Assembly (NCBI GenBank): GCA_000934455.1
Contig: KN887629.1
Span: 17,183-81,182, forward strand
Length of the DNA: 64,000 nucleotides
Source: Apostichopus parvimensis
Lineage: Eukaryota > Echinodermata > Holothuroidea > Aspidochirotida > Stichopodidae
Direction: 5' to 3'
Under the pieces are notes generated by a model. The model did not search any database. It had not been told where the DNA came from and saw only the letters and a program-made list of their open reading frames with translations. Made by a program: the position numbers and the translations under genes. Of the stretch, positions 23,501 to 31,379 are shown in pieces. Within the stretch, counting starts at the first letter, position 1. Each line of letters opens with the position of its first letter.

Positions 23501-25858
23501 TTGAGATACATTGATATGAGCCTTCGTCTTCGTAATTAACATCCGCAATTGTTGTGACGGTGCTCTCACTTTCTGTACAAGTACTGACATTTAAACAATA
23601 TGAATTGATGATCTTTATCAACTTATTCGTTCCGTTACGAAATATTACTTGTAGTTGTCCAAACGGTAGATCTTCAAGAGGACAAGGCAGTTTAAGATCG
23701 GATCCTTTCAATACATGAACATCTCCAGGAGGCATATTTTGGGAAGGGATACTGCCTTCTATAACGATGGAATTATTTGATACCTTGTATGCAGCAGTTC
23801 CTGTAGCTACACAAGTAAAATATTGATAGGCGAACAATTCTGGAAAGTATTCTAATGTTGATGTGGAACTGAACAGCAAGGAAGATTGATTAAATGTTGT
23901 GGTCGTATTAGCTGGAATCGGTTTTGACCCGTGTTGACTGATCTCTAGCCATTGTAGTTTAATCGAAGGCCAAACATCCTTTGCATCGCACACCAGGAAT
24001 GTCGTTTGCAGCACTTCGTCCTTAATGCAAAGTTCTGATTGTGACGAATGGCAGTCCAGTACAGTCAAGGTATTTATAGGCACTAATAGCCAAAAAATGA
24101 GAAAGGGAGAGAAGAATTTACAGTTAACATAACATTACGTGAGATATCATAATGTGAAATATCATGACATATCGCGAGCGACACGACAAGACACGACATG
24201 ACATGAAATGACTCGACACGTCATGGTGAGACTCGACACGTGACAACCTTCGATGCCATGAAGTGACATGTCATATTATTGAATTTTTATATAAATATTT
24301 TAAGTATTGTTATAGGTGTCAGATCAGCTAACTTTTACCATGGTATCCTTCACATGTGTGCGAACTGTTTTGTCCTCTTCGACTACATTAAAGGTACGGT
24401 ATAAACCAGCCTAATTAGTGAATCAGGCATGGTATTATTGTTTTCCATGCCAACTTAGCTGGATAATCTTGCAATGGCAGTTACTCACTAAGAGCCAACC
24501 ATATTTTGTCACTAAATTGATATATTTTGTGATTTTTAACTATTATTAACAATAGGTCTCTTTTTCATCTTAAAGAACCCACGTGTAGTTTTCATACAAT
24601 TTAATGTCATGTCGTATTGTTTTGTCAAACAAGAACGTTTGACCTCATACGATCAAGTATAACTGTATGATCATAGTAGGCGTCATGTTTACTCAATTTT
24701 ATGTATGGCGTGGACAAACATCATGAGACGTCACCGGCTTGACACGGCCATTTGATTTTTTTTCGTTTTCTGGTTTATTTCTTTAAGGTGCACATAAAGG
24801 TACATTGAGCATTGTGTATCCATATTAATTGTAGCCATGTTTGGTTTGAATGCGATTAAGTTAATACTGTATGGCATGAAATGATAAGAAAAATAATTTC
24901 TATCATCAACTAATGTTGAAGTCAGAATTCTTTTCACTTAATACGCAAGACAAGAAGGGGGAATATATTTAGATATTGCTCACCTGTTACAAACACCATC
25001 ATGGTTTTGCTTGTTCCTAGACCACCTTGATCTAGGACTATGATTTTATATTTGCCGTCGTGTTTGGCATCTGCACGGTTGATAATCATATCTCCGTTCT
25101 CGGCGATATCATAATCTCCTGACTCGTAGCCATCACCGCTTTTGGTTCCACCATCAATAAGCAAAAATGAGCGTTCACTATCACCAAAGTACCAGCGGAC
25201 GGTGTAAAATGAAGAGTCATACTCGCAAGAGATAGTGGCTCTGCTATAACGATCAACGTAGTAATCTTGCTGGCAAAGGACAGTCTCCTCTCCCGTTACT
25301 ATATAATTCATTAAGGAAAGAGTGTTTATGAATTAAACTAAGCTTGATATCATCTTGCTATGCAACTTACGACTTGGTAAACCAGGATGCAGAATACCTT
25401 GTAAGCAATCTATCAGAGAAACTGTTGATGAACGTAAGGACGTTAGTATGAATAACAAGTCATCGGTATAGGACAGTTATTTCCCTTTTGAGTGACCAAC
25501 GAAGCGTCAATATTGTTCAATGACGAAACATATTTATATTGTAATAGTTTTTATCCTAACGTCTGGAAAGATTTATATGATTATTAAATTCCATCGAAAT
25601 TCGAATGTGTTCACATAGCATATACTGTTTACGTTAGTAATCTTTCCACATAAACTAAAGATGATTAAGAGCCAAAGTTGTCTTTTGCATTTAATTAATT
25701 CCGAATATCTTACTAAGTTATTATTATATATACCAGACGTTTTTTTCCAGTCTTTGTACACTGTCTTTCAAAGCAGATATAATGTTACACTTACCCGTGG
25801 ACGCAAACACAACTAAGCGAATGAAGAGGAGTAGCAAACCAACAAAAAGAATTGCCAT
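2257..25858 (-). CDS. Gene 1: four-Ig transmembrane receptor with microexon-built cytoplasmic tail
   Basis: I model 45 coding exons on the minus strand, giving about 1209 residues if all are joined. Order: signal peptide, four Ig-like domains (exons 2-4), one membrane helix, a phase 1 to phase 0 linker exon, 38 phase 0 microexons (27-57 bp), and an acidic last exon. All exons join in frame with AG acceptors and GT donors, except one GC donor. The protein is probably a cell-surface recognition or adhesion receptor; ligand and signalling route are unknown. I see no TIR, death, kinase or clear ITIM/ITAM motif in the tail. The neighbouring gene at 33.5-57 kb is a paralog in the same orientation. 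Untranslated exons, promoter and poly(A) site were not determined. Exon-level boundaries are inferred from splice signals, frame and family resemblance, with no transcript support. Confidence 0.85.
2676..2717 (-). CDS. Gene 1 tail microexon 38
   Basis: 42 bp, phase 0, encoding VPEAEKLTIITNKK. Acceptor ttcag, donor gtttgt. Lysine-rich end, as in the penultimate exon of gene 2. Confidence 0.78.
2842..2883 (-). CDS. Gene 1 tail microexon 37
   Basis: 42 bp, phase 0, encoding LTSNDLETMLEELQ. Acceptor tttag, donor gtgagt. Counterpart of gene 2 exon 34206-34247, also 42 bp. Confidence 0.82.
3048..3540 (-). mobile_element. CR1-like LINE, 5'-truncated 3' end
   Basis: The minus strand carries a frame at 3158-3532 with the typical C-terminal end of a CR1-clade reverse transcriptase ORF (YRRLQLLNLTTLELRRLRGD, FSNRVVNEWNGLPEKVV and FKNALDKHF). 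A short 3' UTR follows and ends in (CTAAA)n-type repeats at 3052-3076, a CR1-like tail. Most of the element is missing at its 5' side, as expected for truncated retrotransposition. It sits in the gene 1 intron between microexons 36 and 37. Confidence 0.82.
3865..3918 (-). CDS. Gene 1 tail microexon 36
   Basis: 54 bp, phase 0, encoding VLDSGAEVVFSEAINKFK. Acceptor ttcag, donor gtaaag. Its INKFK end matches IDKFK of gene 2 exon 34431-34484, the counterpart near the end of that array. Confidence 0.82.
4162..4215 (-). CDS. Gene 1 tail microexon 35
   Basis: 54 bp, phase 0, encoding CNVQDWMKLLHELAKQME. Acceptor tttag, donor gtgatg. A clear amphipathic module. Confidence 0.82.
4910..4954 (-). CDS. 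Gene 1 tail microexon 34
   Basis: 45 bp, phase 0, encoding VALKLLGNEDKDIQK. Acceptor ttaag, donor gttggt (weak). Confidence 0.7.
5332..5373 (-). CDS. Gene 1 tail microexon 33
   Basis: 42 bp, phase 0, encoding IPLVERYSILTSKK. Acceptor ttaag behind a long pyrimidine tract; donor gttcgt is weak, so inclusion may be partial. Confidence 0.7.
6373..6414 (-). CDS. Gene 1 tail microexon 32
   Basis: 42 bp, phase 0, encoding VKLADIVVILNNLQ. Acceptor tgcag, donor gtatgt. Confidence 0.8.
6590..6643 (-). CDS. Gene 1 tail microexon 31
   Basis: 54 bp, phase 0, encoding EATKEIQDKFHDVIKKFK, ending in KKFK. Acceptor ttcag, donor gtatac. Confidence 0.82.
7279..7335 (-). CDS. Gene 1 tail microexon 30
   Basis: 57 bp, phase 0, encoding ADNAESWLKFLCLTPNENP. 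Acceptor ttcag, donor gtatgt. Core Trp as in microexons 25 and 35. Confidence 0.8.
7621..7659 (-). CDS. Gene 1 tail microexon 29
   Basis: 39 bp, phase 0, encoding VAELFLKQKLDDK. Acceptor tttag, donor gtaaca. Confidence 0.78.
7983..8024 (-). CDS. Gene 1 tail microexon 28
   Basis: 42 bp, phase 0, encoding YPNDERLEVLKNAK. Acceptor catag, donor gtttgt. Confidence 0.75.
8200..8241 (-). CDS. Gene 1 tail microexon 27
   Basis: 42 bp, phase 0, encoding VTPTELDNILDNIQ. Acceptor aaaag, donor gtatgt. Resembles the 42-bp units at 2842 and 6373. Confidence 0.78.
8375..8428 (-). CDS. Gene 1 tail microexon 26
   Basis: 54 bp, phase 0, encoding KFMPKATNLVLEGIVNCK. Acceptor tccag, donor gtaagg. Confidence 0.8.
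8589..8642 (-). CDS. Gene 1 tail microexon 25
   Basis: 54 bp, phase 0, encoding LDKAVWIKLVRLIPIDNK. Acceptor tgcag, donor gtgaag. The core aromatic is Trp instead of Phe. Confidence 0.82.
8896..8934 (-). CDS. Gene 1 tail microexon 24
   Basis: 39 bp, phase 0, encoding VHESLFDEEYNEK. Acceptor ttcag, donor gtatgt. Confidence 0.78.
9965..10006 (-). CDS. Gene 1 tail microexon 23
   Basis: 42 bp, phase 0, encoding TPEDEQKSFFANEE, acidic and less like the helical core. Acceptor gttag, donor gtaagt. Confidence 0.78.
10282..10323 (-). CDS. Gene 1 tail microexon 22
   Basis: 42 bp, phase 0, encoding IKPGEMISILDKLE. Acceptor tcaag, donor gtaagt. Confidence 0.78.
10416..10469 (-). CDS. Gene 1 tail microexon 21
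   Basis: 54 bp, phase 0, encoding ESSITTSGILDVVIKHYQ. Acceptor atcag, donor gtaggt. Only about 90 bp of intron separates it from the next exon at 10323. Confidence 0.78.
10598..10651 (-). CDS. Gene 1 tail microexon 20
   Basis: 54 bp, phase 0, encoding HSNIDGVKLLLNILKMKR. Acceptor aatag, donor gtgagt. Confidence 0.8.
10976..11014 (-). CDS. Gene 1 tail microexon 19
   Basis: 39 bp, phase 0, encoding VDAKTFIQAIVEK, a shortened module keeping the VDxxxF start. Acceptor tacag, donor gtacat (weak). Confidence 0.78.
11298..11351 (-). CDS. Gene 1 tail microexon 18
   Basis: 54 bp, phase 0, encoding LPEEVRMEVIHEALEREL, strongly helix-forming and acidic. Acceptor tttag, donor gtaagt. Confidence 0.82.
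12244..12291 (-). CDS. Gene 1 tail microexon 17
   Basis: 48 bp, phase 0, encoding VSEDCLKSQISGWIKT. Acceptor tttag, donor gtatgt. Confidence 0.8.
12770..12998 (-). mobile_element. tRNA-derived SINE
   Basis: On the minus strand, from about 12993, a tRNA-like head has an A-box-like TACCGAGTTGATAAATCGG and a B-box-like GAGTTCGATACCC. A non-tRNA body follows (including GGAAGTTGTAATCCAAAAGC and GTGGGTTTCTCCCACA), with an ATT-rich tail near 12755-12770. It lies in the gene 1 intron between microexons 16 and 17. Exact ends are uncertain. Confidence 0.7.
13349..13402 (-). CDS. Gene 1 tail microexon 16
   Basis: 54 bp, phase 0, encoding LQSDTFVDALKSSLDGNL. Acceptor tacag, donor gtaagt. Confidence 0.82.
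13953..14006 (-). CDS. Gene 1 tail microexon 15
   Basis: 54 bp, phase 0, encoding NTAEKFVIQLSSLVIVGK. Acceptor tacag, donor gtagat. Confidence 0.8.
14124..14171 (-). CDS. Gene 1 tail microexon 14
   Basis: 48 bp, phase 0, encoding LSKKTFIQFLKGIKGE. Acceptor tttag, donor gtgagt. Close to the family core F-I-x-F-L. Confidence 0.82.
15290..15565 (+). repeat. Unclassified dispersed repeat, copy 1
   Basis: Shares diverged but collinear sequence with 59795-60085; for example both contain gttggaacac, then caatgttacaca, ttgaacg and aatcat. It lies in the longest gene 1 tail intron. No coding capacity was recognised. Confidence 0.65.
15992..16039 (-). CDS. Gene 1 tail microexon 13
   Basis: 48 bp, phase 0, encoding DDVGKTIEILQDTIDT. 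Acceptor ttcag, donor gtaagt. The following intron is the longest in the tail (about 1.8 kb) and holds an unclassified repeat. Confidence 0.8.
16360..16413 (-). CDS. Gene 1 tail microexon 12
   Basis: 54 bp, phase 0, encoding DDAMVMRYLLLLYAEMGT, one of the most hydrophobic modules. Acceptor ttcag, donor gtcagt. Confidence 0.8.
16613..16666 (-). CDS. Gene 1 tail microexon 11
   Basis: 54 bp, phase 0, encoding PNKVDNREYFLTSISALD. Acceptor ctttag, donor gtaagt. Possibly matches gene 2 exon 46909-46962, but resemblance is weak. Confidence 0.8.
17140..17268 (-). CDS. Possible alternative last exon of gene 1
   Basis: Behind a good acceptor (ttgtttag) lies a phase 0 frame open for 42 codons to a TAG, starting GESTENPSEPDTNE. 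It would end the protein after microexon 10. An open frame of this length can occur by chance and there is no gene 2 counterpart, so this is only a candidate. Confidence 0.22.
   Translation of the reverse strand, partial: GESTENPSEPDTNETISYLSLRFLCMISFPNSIHQEPKAHAN
17424..17477 (-). CDS. Gene 1 tail microexon 10
   Basis: 54 bp, phase 0, encoding RDFAKILNKLSKNEATAT. Acceptor tttag, donor gtaagt. Counterpart of gene 2 exon 47863-47916. Confidence 0.82.
18741..18794 (-). CDS. Gene 1 tail microexon 9
   Basis: 54 bp, phase 0, encoding VNTNEYALETMNNFDDHK. Acceptor aaacag, donor gtaagc. Counterpart of gene 2 exon 48065-48118. Confidence 0.82.
19065..19118 (-). CDS. Gene 1 tail microexon 8
   Basis: 54 bp, phase 0, encoding LSFKCRIKIVQEMYAVQT. 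Acceptor cacag, donor gtaagg. Counterpart of gene 2 exon 48846-48899 (IVQEMY against IVMELF). Confidence 0.8.
19336..19389 (-). CDS. Gene 1 tail microexon 7
   Basis: 54 bp, phase 0, encoding LSSAKVLELLDFALKKQK. Acceptor accaag, donor gtactc (weak). Counterpart of gene 2 exon 49300-49353. Confidence 0.8.
19518..19568 (-). CDS. Gene 1 tail microexon 6
   Basis: 51 bp, phase 0, encoding KTLYIVKNLATCERSDW. Acceptor attcag, donor gtaagc. The last codon is TGG directly before the donor, as in gene 2 exon 49541-49582, its counterpart. Confidence 0.8.
19974..20030 (-). CDS. Gene 1 tail microexon 5
   Basis: 57 bp, phase 0, encoding VDPVPLLKLFLETESPSNK. Acceptor cattcag, donor gtaaaa. Its end (SPSNK) matches the NPSKE end of gene 2 exon 50034-50093. 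Confidence 0.82.
20604..20657 (-). CDS. Gene 1 tail microexon 4
   Basis: 54 bp, phase 0, encoding TDDKDLQTLLTDFHSKQK, a typical 18-residue module with Asp near the start, Leu pairs in the middle and Lys at the end. Acceptor attacag, donor gtgcgt. Corresponds to gene 2 exon 50218-50271. Confidence 0.83.
21205..21246 (-). CDS. Gene 1 tail microexon 3, GC donor
   Basis: 42 bp, phase 0, encoding DLMRTYLRNHEDSE. Acceptor atttcag. The donor is GAG|gcaagt, a GC-AG intron; no GT donor gives an in-frame exon of usual size. Confidence 0.7.
21515..21547 (-). CDS. Gene 1 tail microexon 2
   Basis: 33 bp, phase 0, encoding GTEKQAPKKTD. Acceptor gttgcag, donor gtgaga. Polar and lysine-rich, resembling a linker. 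Confidence 0.7.
21664..21690 (-). CDS. Gene 1 tail microexon 1
   Basis: 27 bp, phase 0 at both ends, encoding AQHINEKHQ. Acceptor cgttaag, donor gtaagtg. Among the shortest units; a polar spacer rather than a helical module. Short length makes it less certain than its neighbours. Confidence 0.65.
22114..22193 (-). CDS. Gene 1 exon 6: juxtamembrane linker, phase 1 to 0
   Basis: 80 bp. It enters in phase 1 and leaves in phase 0, so it cannot be skipped without a frameshift and is the obligate adaptor between the Ig part and the microexon tail. It encodes a charged segment (SETKNKNKQMETPEELEPL and then NKKDKDE). The acceptor is again NAGNAG-like (cagcag), allowing one extra residue. Reading through the donor gives a stop after about nine codons. 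Confidence 0.8.
22333..22452 (-). CDS. Gene 1 exon 5: transmembrane segment
   Basis: 120 bp, phase 1 to phase 1. A short stalk (EVDTCSTNGSGS) is followed by about 23 Val/Ile/Leu/Gly residues and then YKRKG, a positively charged stop-transfer signal placing the following exons in the cytoplasm. The acceptor is a tandem NAGNAG (ccagcag), so a form starting at 22449 and one residue shorter is possible. Donor gtaagt. Confidence 0.87.
22705..23034 (-). CDS. Gene 1 exon 4: Ig-like domain 4
   Basis: 330 bp, phase 1 to phase 1. Features include an N-terminal GGCVDGKGC cysteine pair, SVNCSVSGMRPPVKLS (strand B Cys) and SVKLKCVPEPDEY (strand F Cys), with a short spacer before the membrane exon. It is the membrane-proximal domain. 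Gene 2 has the matching exon with the same CGSVDQMC..NISC..IKLSCLP layout. Acceptor ttctctag; donor gtaata. Confidence 0.85.
23453..24082 (-). CDS. Gene 1 exon 3: Ig-like domains 2 and 3 in one exon
   Basis: 630 bp, phase 1 to phase 1, about 210 residues. Domain 2 has FLVCDA, IKLQWLEI and YQYFTCVATG, a normal Cys-Trp-Cys arrangement. Domain 3 has LKLPCPL and DEGSYQCISSNG, the canonical strand B and F cysteines. Several N-x-S/T sites suggest an exposed glycosylated ectodomain. Two Ig domains with no intron between them is unusual, since each domain normally has its own phase 1 exon; gene 2 shares this. Acceptor gctattag; donor gtaagt. Confidence 0.87.
24165..24250. repeat. Degenerate short tandem repeat (acacgacatg-like)
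   Basis: Irregular repeats of gacacgaca, gacatgaca and gactcgacac in the gene 1 intron between Ig-like domains 1 and 2. Confidence 0.7.
24984..25298 (-). CDS. Gene 1 exon 2: Ig-like domain 1 with unusual cysteines
   Basis: 315 bp, phase 1 to phase 1, about 105 residues. Visible V-like features are ATISCEY (strand B), YTVRWYF (strand C Trp), a GDYDI..NGDMIINRA stretch (strands D-E) and HDGKYKIIV (strand F). The Cys normally found two residues after the strand F Tyr is absent (KYKI). An extra Cys lies near the start (VLCQQ). The same arrangement occurs in gene 2, so it is a family trait. Acceptor tatatag; donor gtgagc. Confidence 0.85.
25795..25858 (-). CDS. Gene 1 exon 1: signal peptide
   Basis: Encodes Met plus a strongly hydrophobic stretch (MAILFVGLLLLFIRLVVFA) followed by Ser-Thr, then donor gtaagt in phase 1. 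This is a standard signal peptide exon directing the protein to the secretory pathway. The phase matches the following Ig exon. The ATG is the first Met directly before the hydrophobic core; a longer reading frame upstream has no feature supporting an earlier start. Confidence 0.8.
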
Positions 25859-27060
25859 CGTGGTATATTGGATATTAATACCGTTTTCCGACTTTCTGGT
25901 GGTTCGTGATGGCAAAAATATATCAATATTGAGATAATTAAGATAAACACCTATTCTTGCCTGTGTGTGGCTAAGGTGTGTAAATCTTGGAAGACACAGA
26001 ACAGACACAAGGTAAAGGAAGACACGTGCACGACAACATATGCAGCTTCTAAAACGTCTTTTAACCGGTAAGGCGGCAAAAGTGTCCTCTATAAACTCAG
26101 TTCCTTTAGAATATCACGGTAACAGTTCATAAACCTATGTACTTTAAGCAACTTGATAAATAGCCTGTTATCAGCGTCTGTTCTACCCTATATGTTACAT
26201 TCGTCATGGGTAGCTGTCGATAATTTACAGTGCATAAACACCGACCCTCACAATAACACACTGGTTATTGGTAAACCGAAAGTAAATATATAAAAAAAAA
26301 TGTTCATTGTACTCGGACTTTGTACATACACTGGCAGCCTAAGTGCTGGGTTCTTATCACAGCATTTCTAACAACGGGAACACATAAATCGAACATCCAC
26401 GTAGTGGCATAACCCATACAGACATCTCCGTAGATGTCTTTTGACCGATATGAACTCATAGCTCATGTAGGCACATCGCCCCATGCCAACCAGATTAAAG
26501 TGGATAACTTGGTTTGGCCGTACGCTTTGTGCAGACTTAGACCATATGAAATCTAATGAAACATGGTCCTTCATATTTTACGGGAAAAAAATATACACAA
26601 TTAATCACCTTGGCTAAAGCAAAAGCTGAGAAAACCATGGTTAAATTTATGACCAATGATTTGATGATGTCAAATATCACAAAACATCATAGTACATACA
26701 ATTGCAAGCATCTATCACGTTATGAAGTTAATAAGAATTACGGTTAAATATATAAAACATTTCGCCTGTTCGACTCTATCCTTTATCAACTTGGCCAATT
26801 TAGTCACCACTGACGGAGTCTTATCGTCACCTCTGACCCTGTGATGGCATAAAGACGCAATGTTTATCATGTCCATGTAAACATTCGCCACTTTATGTGT
26901 TATTCAACAGCTTTGCTGGTTAAAAGATATAGTTTTAAAGAGACTTTACTGTATGGATATGAAGTCATCGGTCCTGTTGACACGACCATCTTTTGCAAAA
27001 AACGTTTCGGTATGAACGATAAAAACATCATGACATTTGGAATCAATCCCCTATAATACT
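25859..27060. other. Upstream flank of gene 1, likely promoter region
   Basis: Immediately 5' of the gene 1 start on the minus strand. No confident promoter element can be named; TATA-like stretches are common in this AT-rich DNA. No coding sequence was recognised. Confidence 0.4.
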
Positions 27061-28750
27061 CATAGAGTATTATATGGAATGATCCATGAATGATCCATGA
27101 ATGATACATGGAATGATCCATGAATGATCTTGTGTATATTGAGAGAAATAGCCTTGTCTTTACAAGTTCTTTTTTTATTGGGTCTGGTGCAGATTGGGGA
27201 GTGTACGAAAATCAAAGCGAAAAAGGGTACGTTTGGTTGTAATTTACAATATAACGAATACAGACATCTACGTATTTTGTCGATTTAAGTTTGCCTGTCT
27301 TGAAACAAGTTGGTCAAATCTGCAACCCTATTGTTTTCAAGAGCAAAACCTGCCATAACTAATCATCCATGTCCCTATGTACGATTTTGTTTCTTTCACT
27401 ACAGTCTAATTTTATTCAGATGACAATTGAAACATAACACGAATATTAGTACTGCTATATTATTTTCCATTGAACGATATTTCGGGGGAGGGGGGAAGGG
27501 AGGGGGTCTTTTACACTAACTGTTTCATCTGCCACAAAACAATTTGATATTCATTCATTGAGAAGTAATATCAGAAGCCTAACTAAGCACATAACACTTT
27601 AACATCGTCTAGACAGTAGAACATGTTCTATTAAAGTATCTCAACACTAATACTTTAAATATAGCACACACAAACGAATTGTGATTGTTCTATTACAAAC
27701 AATAGGAACGTTAAGGCACAAAACAGAATAATTGATAGATTGCATGCATATGATCAAATTATTAACACTTGAACTTTGTTTTCAAAAGATAAACTGAAAA
27801 AGCTTACAATGGGATTGGATGGTACAAAAACGTTGTGATAGAAAGTGCATGTTCTGCTGTTTCACTGGAAACTATATTAAATTTCGAAATTGATGGAAGT
27901 TCATTGTATCATCAATGATAATTTAATAACCCTTTTGTTTTCAAAATAAACTAACGCAAGATATACAATAACGATCACTGTAATTAAATATATAATACAA
28001 ATCTTCTGCGGACGACATATAACTCATGATAACGAGTGTTTCATGGCAATTGGCATTGACTAAGACTTAACAGTGTGTTTTGCAAACCATATTTGTTAAT
28101 TGATGAACCAAACCATATTATCATAGAATACATCATGCATCATACAATGCTGCTTATTTGCTTTTGCATACAATGATTAACAACATCAAGAGCTAACATA
28201 TGATAACTGATGTACAAAGTACGTTTAGTCTAGTATTACATCTTAGTTCATGAACTTTGTATTCAGTGAGTATGGCGACAGATAACAATTGATAACGAGG
28301 GATTGACGGTAATTTACACTGATAACACTTAAAAGGGCCAACAGTGTGCTTGAAAACAATATTTATCAATTTATAAACCAAATAACATTAGCACACAATA
28401 CATAGGAGAATTGAGAAAGAACTACTAGCCTCCAACTGGCAACACATATAAAAGATAATGTGCCGAACGCTGTCCCACTATACTGCCATACAAAGAGGAA
28501 TGACCTGGACTTCCTCTGACCCTAGGAAATTATATATATTATTCTTAAAATTGATGAAAGTTCATTGTATCATCTTTAAATGATGTCATAATGGGGTTGT
28601 TTTATTTCAAAATGAAACATTTCACAACATAAACTTAGTCTTCTTGTATTCAAATATTTTCAAACGTAAAAATTTGATTCTGTAAAATGGAGATGATTCA
28701 AGAAGTACAGTTACTGTATAATTATGAAAATATAATAACTATAATCACTC
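27060..28750 (+). repeat. Duplicated block C1
   Basis: Diverged copy of 31380-32850, in the same order throughout: gaatgatccatg start, tttgcatacaatg near 28162, gagtatggcgaca near 28267, and aactggcaac near 28434. A 12-bp unit (gaatgatccatg) is repeated at 27076-27128. A G-rich run lies at 27485-27506. Non-coding. Confidence 0.8.
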
Positions 28751-28949
28751 CACCAAACTAAAATCAATGACACTATATAACTTTCATGAATCTTCACGTA
28801 TCAAAAGGCTTCACTCCGTAATTTTTTTTCGGAATAAATTTGTTGTAAGCATATTCTTGCACTCATACATTACCTTTCTATTATTTGTGTATGTATGCAT
28901 GTATAAAATAGAGTGATTTATAACTGAGAAGCTACAATATCAACTACTT

Positions 28950-29999
28950 ACGTATAAAATTGTAAGTGTCTGGATGGATGATTTGTATATTCTGTTCCAA
29001 CTCATGGATTACAGACCACATACATATGTGCGTGAATCGGATTCATGTTATCATCCTCACCCTTATGATTGAATGCAGAATTTATGGATGATTTTCCTAT
29101 AATGTGGGAGTGGTGGGGTGTAGATAATGGTGGTTGAACTCAAAATCGTTGATAGTTAACCTCTGGTCCATTCTTTCACAAGCAGGTGATCTGTTACACC
29201 TACAGTATGGTTAATAATGTATCTACCTGACCAAAGGTTATATTCGTCAATTGTTTAAATTTATACATACTAGCTTGGTAGACATGTTATCGTTCGACAT
29301 TGTTAGCTTGCGTGAATGTATTTGGTAATTGTAATTAACGTGTAACAAACAACATACTTGATGACTGTTTACTCTATCCCATTTTTTAAGCGAATATCAT
29401 TAATTTTGTAGCGTAAAATCGACTATTACTTTTTGTTTTATGGTTTGTGGGTTCAAGCAATGTACATACGTTGACAAGGGCTGGTCAATTTTGATTTCTC
29501 TTCCTTTATTCCAGTATAAGTTATATTAAATTCATAAAAAGGATCAATTATATGTACAAATGAACACAATTTAATTAAAGTGATTAGAGCAAAGACAGAT
29601 TAAAAGAAAGGAAAGTTATAAATATTGAAATACTTGAAAGGATTATAATAAAGGATTTAAAACTCAATTTTTAATTAAAAGTGCATCTCTATAAATAAAG
29701 GAATTTTTAAAATGAGTCATTCTAAAATGTGAAGTCTCATTGCACAGGGAAGTTAATTCACGAAATAGAGGGTGATCTTTACAGGCAAGTGTATTTCGGT
29801 AAGTCTAAAAAAGTCGTTTCTGGCGCCAACATTAACCTATTTCAAGAATATCATAATCTAAGCAGAATATATTTTGCACAATATCTTAGGAACCTCTTCG
29901 CTTCTTGTCTTTAATATGTATACCAAAATGGGACTGCATAGATTATATGCGGTAAGATGTATGCGTTGAAGACCTTATGTGTTTCTGGAAATTGGGAGT

Positions 30000-30049
<50 letters not shown>

Positions 30050-30900
30050 AAGAGTTTCAGACAGAACCCATTTATACATGCAGAGCCTTCCTCGTAGGAT
30101 TATCTCACATCCTTTAAGGGGGGGGGGGGGGTCAATATAAGTTAATGTGGAAGAAACAATATATAAAATAAATTAACAACGACCTTTGAAATATGGTTAG
30201 TAAATGATAACTTATCATCGATGATGATCGTGAATTATCATTTTCTCCTCTTTTGTTTTTATTAATCGTTTATGTTTAGTGATAATATTTTCAACATCAT
30301 TTCTTTGATTAAGAAGTAAATTGTTCACGGGGTACGTTGGAGAGAGTCAACTAACAAGTCTTAGAACACTAACACGTTTAAGTAGATGCTATCCCTTAAC
30401 CATTTGTATAGGAAGGGTGTACACCTAATTTACATTTTTTTCCAACTGCGAACATGTAGTAATAATATCATGAAACTTAATACTTTGTAACTGTCTTTCA
30501 ATCCGAACATTCTGGTTACACATCACGGATGCTGCTTGAATGTTTGAATTGCTTATTCTTCATAGGTTAAACAAAAGTGCAAAAACGTCCGTCACTAATC
30601 GGGCACATTTTCACAATTTGATAACCGTATGCACTCATTTTACTACAGGCTGTTTTTTTTACCAGTATCGAAACCAGCCTATTCTTAGATGGGTATGGCT
30701 AAGGGTTGGCTGTGGAATGGGAGTGGTGAGGACACATGGCAATAATCATCACATTTTACGAGGATATGTTTTGTTCTCACCGGAACAGTGAACATGATTT
30801 CATGATTTCTCTTAGAAAGCAGGCGTGGTTCTTCACTCCGATTGACAATTATACATTAGCTTTGCTTGTTCTTATGTTGTATTATACAACTTAATCATGT
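28950..30900 (+). repeat. Duplicated block A1
   Basis: Diverged copy of 61250-62980. Shared stretches include tatggttaataatgtatcta (29209), aacattaacctatttcaaga (29828), tcatcgatgatgatcgtgaa (30214) and the region ending near the wide-open frame at 30540-30791. No conserved frame. Confidence 0.82.
30000..30044 (+). repeat. Poly-G tract of 45 nt
   Basis: An unbroken run of 45 G on the plus strand within block A1, with a second shorter run at 30118-30130. The matching place in A2 (62221-62231 and 62274-62285) has short G runs, so the tract expanded after duplication. The length may be imprecise in the assembly. Confidence 0.95.
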
Positions 30901-31379
30901 AATCTCCATAGACTTTTACTTATGCTGAATATGATGGGGGTGGGTTGGGTGAGGTGAGGTGATTACTATACTAAGATAGTTGCAACGCCTGCACAGTACT
31001 TTTCTGTCAAGGGTTATAGAAAGTAACGTTTTATGTAATATTCGACTTTTCTTACATCTGTTGTATTGTTACTTGTTTCCTGCTTAATTAAAGACATGTT
31101 GGATGACTCTTCAGAGTGGAATGATTGTTTCTCTGTTTTTGCGATTAATAATAGCACAGGTAGTATTAGAAATTTGTAAAAGTGTCATTGCATGCTTCGC
31201 TTAAACCGATGTACAAATATATATGTATGCATTTAGTGCAACAATAACAAACTCATAATTTTGGATTATAGCTTACCATCATTAATGACCTGTTTATTTA
31301 AGTAATAGTTTATTCATCGTAATCTAAACACTCGTATAATTTAACTTTTAGATTCTTCTTTACTACAGATGAACTTTGA

